From Vanessa cardui (Eukaryota > Arthropoda > Insecta > Lepidoptera > Nymphalidae): a stretch of 64,000 bases of DNA. Each line of letters starts with the position of its first letter. Positions within the stretch are counted from its first letter, which is position 1. Both the position numbers and the translations under genes were made by a program. Below the pieces are notes generated by a model that searched no databases, was not told the origin of the DNA, and worked only from the letters and a program-made list of their open reading frames with translations. Below, in pieces: positions 62,701-64,000 of the stretch. The stretch spans positions 3,224,001 to 3,288,000 of the forward strand of contig NC_061126.1 of assembly GCF_905220365.1 (NCBI RefSeq), read 5' to 3'.

Positions 62701-63278
62701 GCCATAGACTAGCAGTGGGAAATTATAGGCTGTTGTTGTTCTTGTTCCGGTTTTATATAGGTAGTGACTAAAATATATTATTATAAAGGATATATACAAA
62801 TGTCAGATTAGCTATCAAGTACAAATCAACTTTCGAATCTTTCGAAACAGGCTTTTGTTTGTTATGTTTATTTTTAAATTAATTAAATTCACCTTACTAT
62901 ATTTTATTGTATGTACAGTAATAGCACTATGTAAAGTTACCGTTAAAGTTAAATAAAATCCTGTAAAATGTGGAGGTATGTTATTTACGGTAAAGAAATT
63001 TCATAGCACAAACCTCAGAATAGCTCGTCTTATTAACATAAGGACTGTGAGCCATCGCCATGGACTTGTGAGCCAGGAGCAAGGCAAATGCATTTATCCC
63101 TCTGAATGCATCGACTCCTTTGACTCTCGTCGGTGAATCCGACAAGTCAAAAACTTTCCTTAAATTACGTTTCAGAGAAAACGCATTAAGTAACTTCTCA
63201 AAGTTCGTTCCGTCTTCCTTTCCATCGTCGAGCATTGTTCCCAAACTTAACAAAAGGATTATGGACAGGAAAAATGTT
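41770..63278 (-). CDS. nrf-6-like membrane acyltransferase (acyltransferase 3 family), 5' partial
   Basis: Exons on the minus strand: 63278-63014, 59523-59363, 56107-55939, 49320-49127, 45050-44921, 43097-42908, 42642-42500, 42334-42238 and a tentative terminal exon 41780-41770 adding VDV and a stop after a good pyrimidine tract. All borders are GT-AG and phases match. About 452 residues are visible. Family landmarks include TFFLSIILLLSLGT (first membrane segment), DAFRGINAFALLLAHK (acyltransferase start with its His), THTHQIGMDMQLYVATLPL (luminal His and membrane segment), and IAYAVYLTQFPIFFYNVG near the end. The first exon is internal (it follows a TTTGTTTCAG acceptor at phase 2), so the signal peptide and Cys-rich NRF domain must lie beyond 64000. 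In worms nrf-6 acts in lipid and drug transport across epithelia; the substrate of insect members is unknown. Introns of 0.1-6.6 kb hold most of the window's SINEs. Confidence 0.87.
43145..43290 (+). repeat. tRNA-like SINE relic
   Basis: TTGGTTCTAATCCGGTTCGGG is a box-B-like motif, and CTTCTCAGTAGTAACCCAAAC recalls the family C body. It is intronic. Confidence 0.35.
43664..43837 (+). repeat. family B repeat, 3' truncated
   Basis: Clean copy from GGTTGGCGGACGAGCATATGG to GTTACACTGGCTCACT, then an abrupt switch to unrelated GC-rich sequence at about 43838. Confidence 0.8.
43838..44032 (-). other. unexplained GC-rich open segment in an nrf-6-like intron
   Basis: The minus strand is open for 88 residues, including KPKSIWIPFRNFPG and a hydrophobic LVVFSALVSSWLSLMLPIGQ. 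It joins a truncated family B repeat without a break. Flanking exons 45050-44921 and 43097-42908 join in phase without it, so it is not required by the gene. I do not recognise the peptide; a captured exon or transposon fragment is possible. Confidence 0.3.
44153..44186. repeat. 15-bp perfect hairpin, 4-bp loop
   Basis: AAAATATTGGAAAAT (44153-44167), loop TAAT, then the exact complement 44172-44186. Confidence 0.85.
44250..44464. repeat. 64-bp minisatellite, three full units plus ends
   Basis: The unit starting GATTCATATGTCGCTAA recurs at 44261, 44325, 44389 and, cut short, 44453: exactly 64 bp each time. Shared blocks are CAGTAAATA, ATGCATTATCC and TATACTAATGAT. Confidence 0.9.
45160..45620 (+). 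repeat. old repeat fragments
   Basis: Bases 45160-45180 (CTGCTAGCATTCTTGCCACC) recur in altered form at about 49694-49714 and inverted near 30810-30835, suggesting one dispersed family, possibly a LINE 3' end. Bases 45340-45560, with CTGGATCGATTTTGAAGGGAC and TTTCACTGGTAGATAGCTG, look like a Helitron- or LINE-derived relic. Limits are approximate. Confidence 0.3.
46095..46410 (+). mobile_element. family A SINE with 13-bp TSD, full length
   Basis: Complete copy from AGCAGAGATGGCCCAGTGG to a (GTT)8-9 tail. TGAACCTTGGATG flanks it at 46082-46094 and 46411-46423. It is the best reference copy of the family here. Confidence 0.92.
46487..46710 (-). repeat. family B repeat
   Basis: On the plus strand: CTGGCGGTAGGTACCACGC, CAGTACTCAGTATTGTTGTG, GGTTGGTGGCGCATTTGCG and a degraded GACCTATTTGCTCATCCATACC end, the reverse of the family order. 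Confidence 0.7.
48060..48305 (+). repeat. family B repeat with internal duplication and palindrome
   Basis: The segment GCCTCA/GGCTCA...CCTTAGAACCGA-ACAAC occurs twice (48117-48150 and 48200-48230). Between them is a perfect hairpin: GAAAAACAACAAGTC (48142-48156), loop GTTAT, complement 48162-48176. Confidence 0.6.
50865..51000 (+). repeat. family B repeat, partial
   Basis: GGTTGGCAGATTGGTATATAG, CGCCATAGACATTGGCAATT and CGCCAATGCGCCACTGAC preserve the family order; it ends at GGCTCACTGCT. Confidence 0.6.
52775..53165 (+). repeat. tRNA-like SINE, family C
   Basis: GGTCTAGTGGATTCTGGTCAC (box-A-like) and GTCCTGGGTTCACAACCAC (box-B-like) head, body with CCCGTGCCTCGGATAGCAC and GTCCCATTAGATTGAGAG, and a duplicated TGATTGGC...TTGC(T/C)GAAATC(A/G)GTCA at 53073-53150. 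Confidence 0.6.
53526..53732 (-). mobile_element. non-autonomous Helitron, 207 bp, complete ends
   Basis: On the minus strand it starts TCACGACATATTATAAAAAT after an A and ends GACGGGTCGCTAG before a T. The subterminal hairpin is ACCCGT...ACGGGT. It belongs to the same class as 7659-7910. Confidence 0.8.
54505..54703 (-). mobile_element. family A SINE, 5' truncated
   Basis: Contains the CAGCCTGTAAATTTCCCACTG end and the body to GAGCACGAGATGAATTATAAAC but no tRNA-like head. Confidence 0.75.
55540..55690 (+). repeat. degenerate tRNA-SINE relic
   Basis: AATAGCGCAGTGGTTAGGATA (box-A-like) and GCACGGGTTTAAATTTTGG (box-B-like) in the spacing of a SINE head. Confidence 0.35.
56240..56450 (+). repeat. 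family B repeat, diverged
   Basis: GGCCCATCTGATGGTAACTGG, CTTTGGGAACTAAGGTGTC and GTGCGTGTAGTTACACTGAC follow the family order; the 3' third is missing. Confidence 0.65.
56920..57140 (+). repeat. transposon relic next to family B copy
   Basis: TTCGCATCCACGGCTTCGTTG, AAGTAGCCTATGTGCGTCTTT and TTCAGATGGACGCGAAAGCG are phrases I associate with lepidopteran Helitron or LINE remnants. Ends are not defined. Confidence 0.3.
57173..57460 (+). repeat. family B repeat, reference copy
   Basis: Near complete: GGTTGGCGGGCGAGCATATGG, CACCTGATAGTAAGTGGTC, ATTGTCAATGTGCCACCAGCC, TAGTTACACTGGCTCACTCAC, AACAATACTGAGTACTG, TTTGGCGGTAGAATAACTG and GGGCTTGCACAAAGCCCTAC in order. There is no ORF and no clear tRNA-type promoter box. 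About 12 copies in both orientations make it the most abundant repeat here with family A. Class unknown. Confidence 0.8.
59616..59900 (+). repeat. tRNA-like SINE relic, family C
   Basis: GGGATATGTTGCTTC then CTTGGGTTTAAGTCCATAG (box-B-like) and AATAAAAAGTTGTTAGTATTC, the layout of family C; the 3' part has CGTGACCGAAATAGGTCA. Confidence 0.45.
60242..60505 (-). mobile_element. Helitron-like relic with internal palindrome
   Basis: On the minus strand the end reads GGCATGCACAGCTAG before a T. It is co-linear with 22620-22880. A perfect hairpin, GTTAAAATCGGTC (60333-60345), loop GACTG, complement 60351-60363, replaces the single AAAATCGGTCCA of the other copy. Confidence 0.55.
61150..61425 (+). 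repeat. family B repeat
   Basis: Begins CGTACGAGCATATGGGCCAC after a T-run and ends GCACAAAGTCCTACCACCAAG. It is nearly full length. Confidence 0.75.
62441..62742 (+). mobile_element. family A SINE with 12-bp TSD
   Basis: From AGCCGAGATGCCCCAGTGG to a TTGTTGTT tail. TGTTCCGGTTTT flanks it at 62427-62438 and 62743-62754. Part of the AAACCTTCTCC segment is replaced by ACAGCAGACAG. Confidence 0.85.
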
Positions 63279-63352
63279 CTGAAACAAAATGTTAACAATG
63301 TATTTATAAATATTTAAGAAGTTGTAAATTATTTAATACCCTTAAAATGGCT

Positions 63353-63641
63353 GGAGCCGAGGTGGCCCAGTGGTTTAGAACACGTGCATCTTAAGCGATG
63401 ATTTCGGGTTCAAACCCAGGCAAGCACCACTATATATATGTGCTTAATTTGTATTTATAATTCATGTCGTGATCGGCGGTGAAGAAAAACATCGTGAGGA
63501 AACCTACATGTGTCTAATTTCATCGAAATTTCAATGTGCAATCCACCAACTCGATTTGGAGCAGCGTGGTGTTCCAAACCTTCTCCTAAATGGGAGAGGA
63601 GGCCTTAGCCCAGCAGTGGGAAATTTACAGGCTATTACTTT
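63353..63641 (+). mobile_element. family A SINE with 8-bp TSD
   Basis: GGAGCCGAGGTGGCCCAGTGG head; AAATGGCT at 63345-63352 and 63642-63649. It lies within 75 bp of the acceptor of the nrf-6-like exon at 63278, in the upstream intron. Confidence 0.8.
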
Positions 63642-63649
63642 AAATGGCT

Positions 63650-64000
63650 TGCGTCGTATATTTATACTATAAAACTCAATGTTTGGTTTTTATTTTTACT
63701 ATATCATTGTGAGGAATAATAAACTAAAAAATATATATATTTATTGGCTTAATCTCCATGAGGTTTTAACAATTTTTTTTGTTATCAATATTTTTTATCA
63801 TTTTTTTCGCGCCGTATCATAGTGTCTAAATATAATCGTTTGTATGCCGCGAGTGTGAATCGGATATTCAGTTGTACAAACGGTCCAAATTCAAACTAAG
63901 AATAATGATCAAAACTGGTTTATTTATGGCATTAGTTTACGTTATGCAAACAATAAAATAAATATATATGCAACAAAAGAAACAATAAAAGCAAGTAAAA
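63650..64000. other. intron of the nrf-6-like gene, running off the window
   Basis: AT-rich, with no exon of the gene recognisable before the window edge on the minus strand. Confidence 0.45.

Noticed and set aside
62981..63298. Start codon at 63298 as the true beginning of the nrf-6-like protein
   Set aside because: The ATG lies within the intron end. A TTTGTTTCAG acceptor at 63279-63288 defines an internal exon entering at phase 2, and the family needs an upstream NRF domain.
1..64000. CRISPR array, operon or phage-like system
   Set aside because: No regularly spaced direct repeats with unique spacers and no closely packed co-directional genes; the exon-intron structure marks the window as animal nuclear DNA.

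Overview
This window looks like a piece of a lepidopteran nuclear genome, probably a nymphalid butterfly. The taxon is inferred from three things: AT-rich DNA with short exons and GT-AG introns, insect-type gene families, and dense tRNA-derived SINEs, short Helitrons and a mariner that resemble elements I know from butterflies and moths. I see no prokaryotic operon, CRISPR array, phage, rRNA gene or functional tRNA gene.

Three host genes can be modelled from spliced reading frames. (1) A TRAF6-like E3 ligase/adaptor lies on the minus strand at 1302-5651: C3HC3D RING, TRAF zinc fingers, coiled coil and MATH/TRAF-C domain. (2) A secreted, cysteine-rich DUF4789-type protein lies on the plus strand at 27585-37930: seven exons, 410 residues and a signal peptide. 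(3) A nose-resistant-to-fluoxetine-6-like (nrf-6) multipass membrane acyltransferase lies on the minus strand at 41770-63278. Its amino-terminal exons lie beyond the right edge, and its introns total about 20 kb.

Layout: 1-5.7 kb is TRAF6. 5.9-8.9 kb is a mariner with an uninterrupted DD34D transposase, whose right end is pushed away by about 1.2 kb of other elements, including a 252-bp Helitron with exact ends. 9.5-12.8 kb is a decayed Ty3/gypsy-type LTR retrotransposon whose left LTR carries a later SINE. 12.8-27.5 kb is intergenic with relics, foldbacks and three GC-richer patches. 27.5-37.9 kb is the DUF4789 gene, with SINEs, hairpins and a MITE in its introns. 37.9-41.8 kb is intergenic. 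41.8-63.3 kb is the nrf-6-like gene, whose introns hold most of the SINE and repeat copies.

The three genes show no shared pathway: innate-immune/developmental signalling, a secreted protein of unknown role, and membrane lipid or small-molecule acylation. I found no convincing new multi-gene system. The observations most worth a second look are structural: the perfect 32-bp palindrome at 30266-30334, the foldback at 25485-25629, the 22-bp-TIR MITE at 35629-35919, the 64-bp minisatellite at 44261-44464, the antisense 17-residue repeat ORF inside the LTR element, and the GC-rich exon 6 of the DUF4789 gene.
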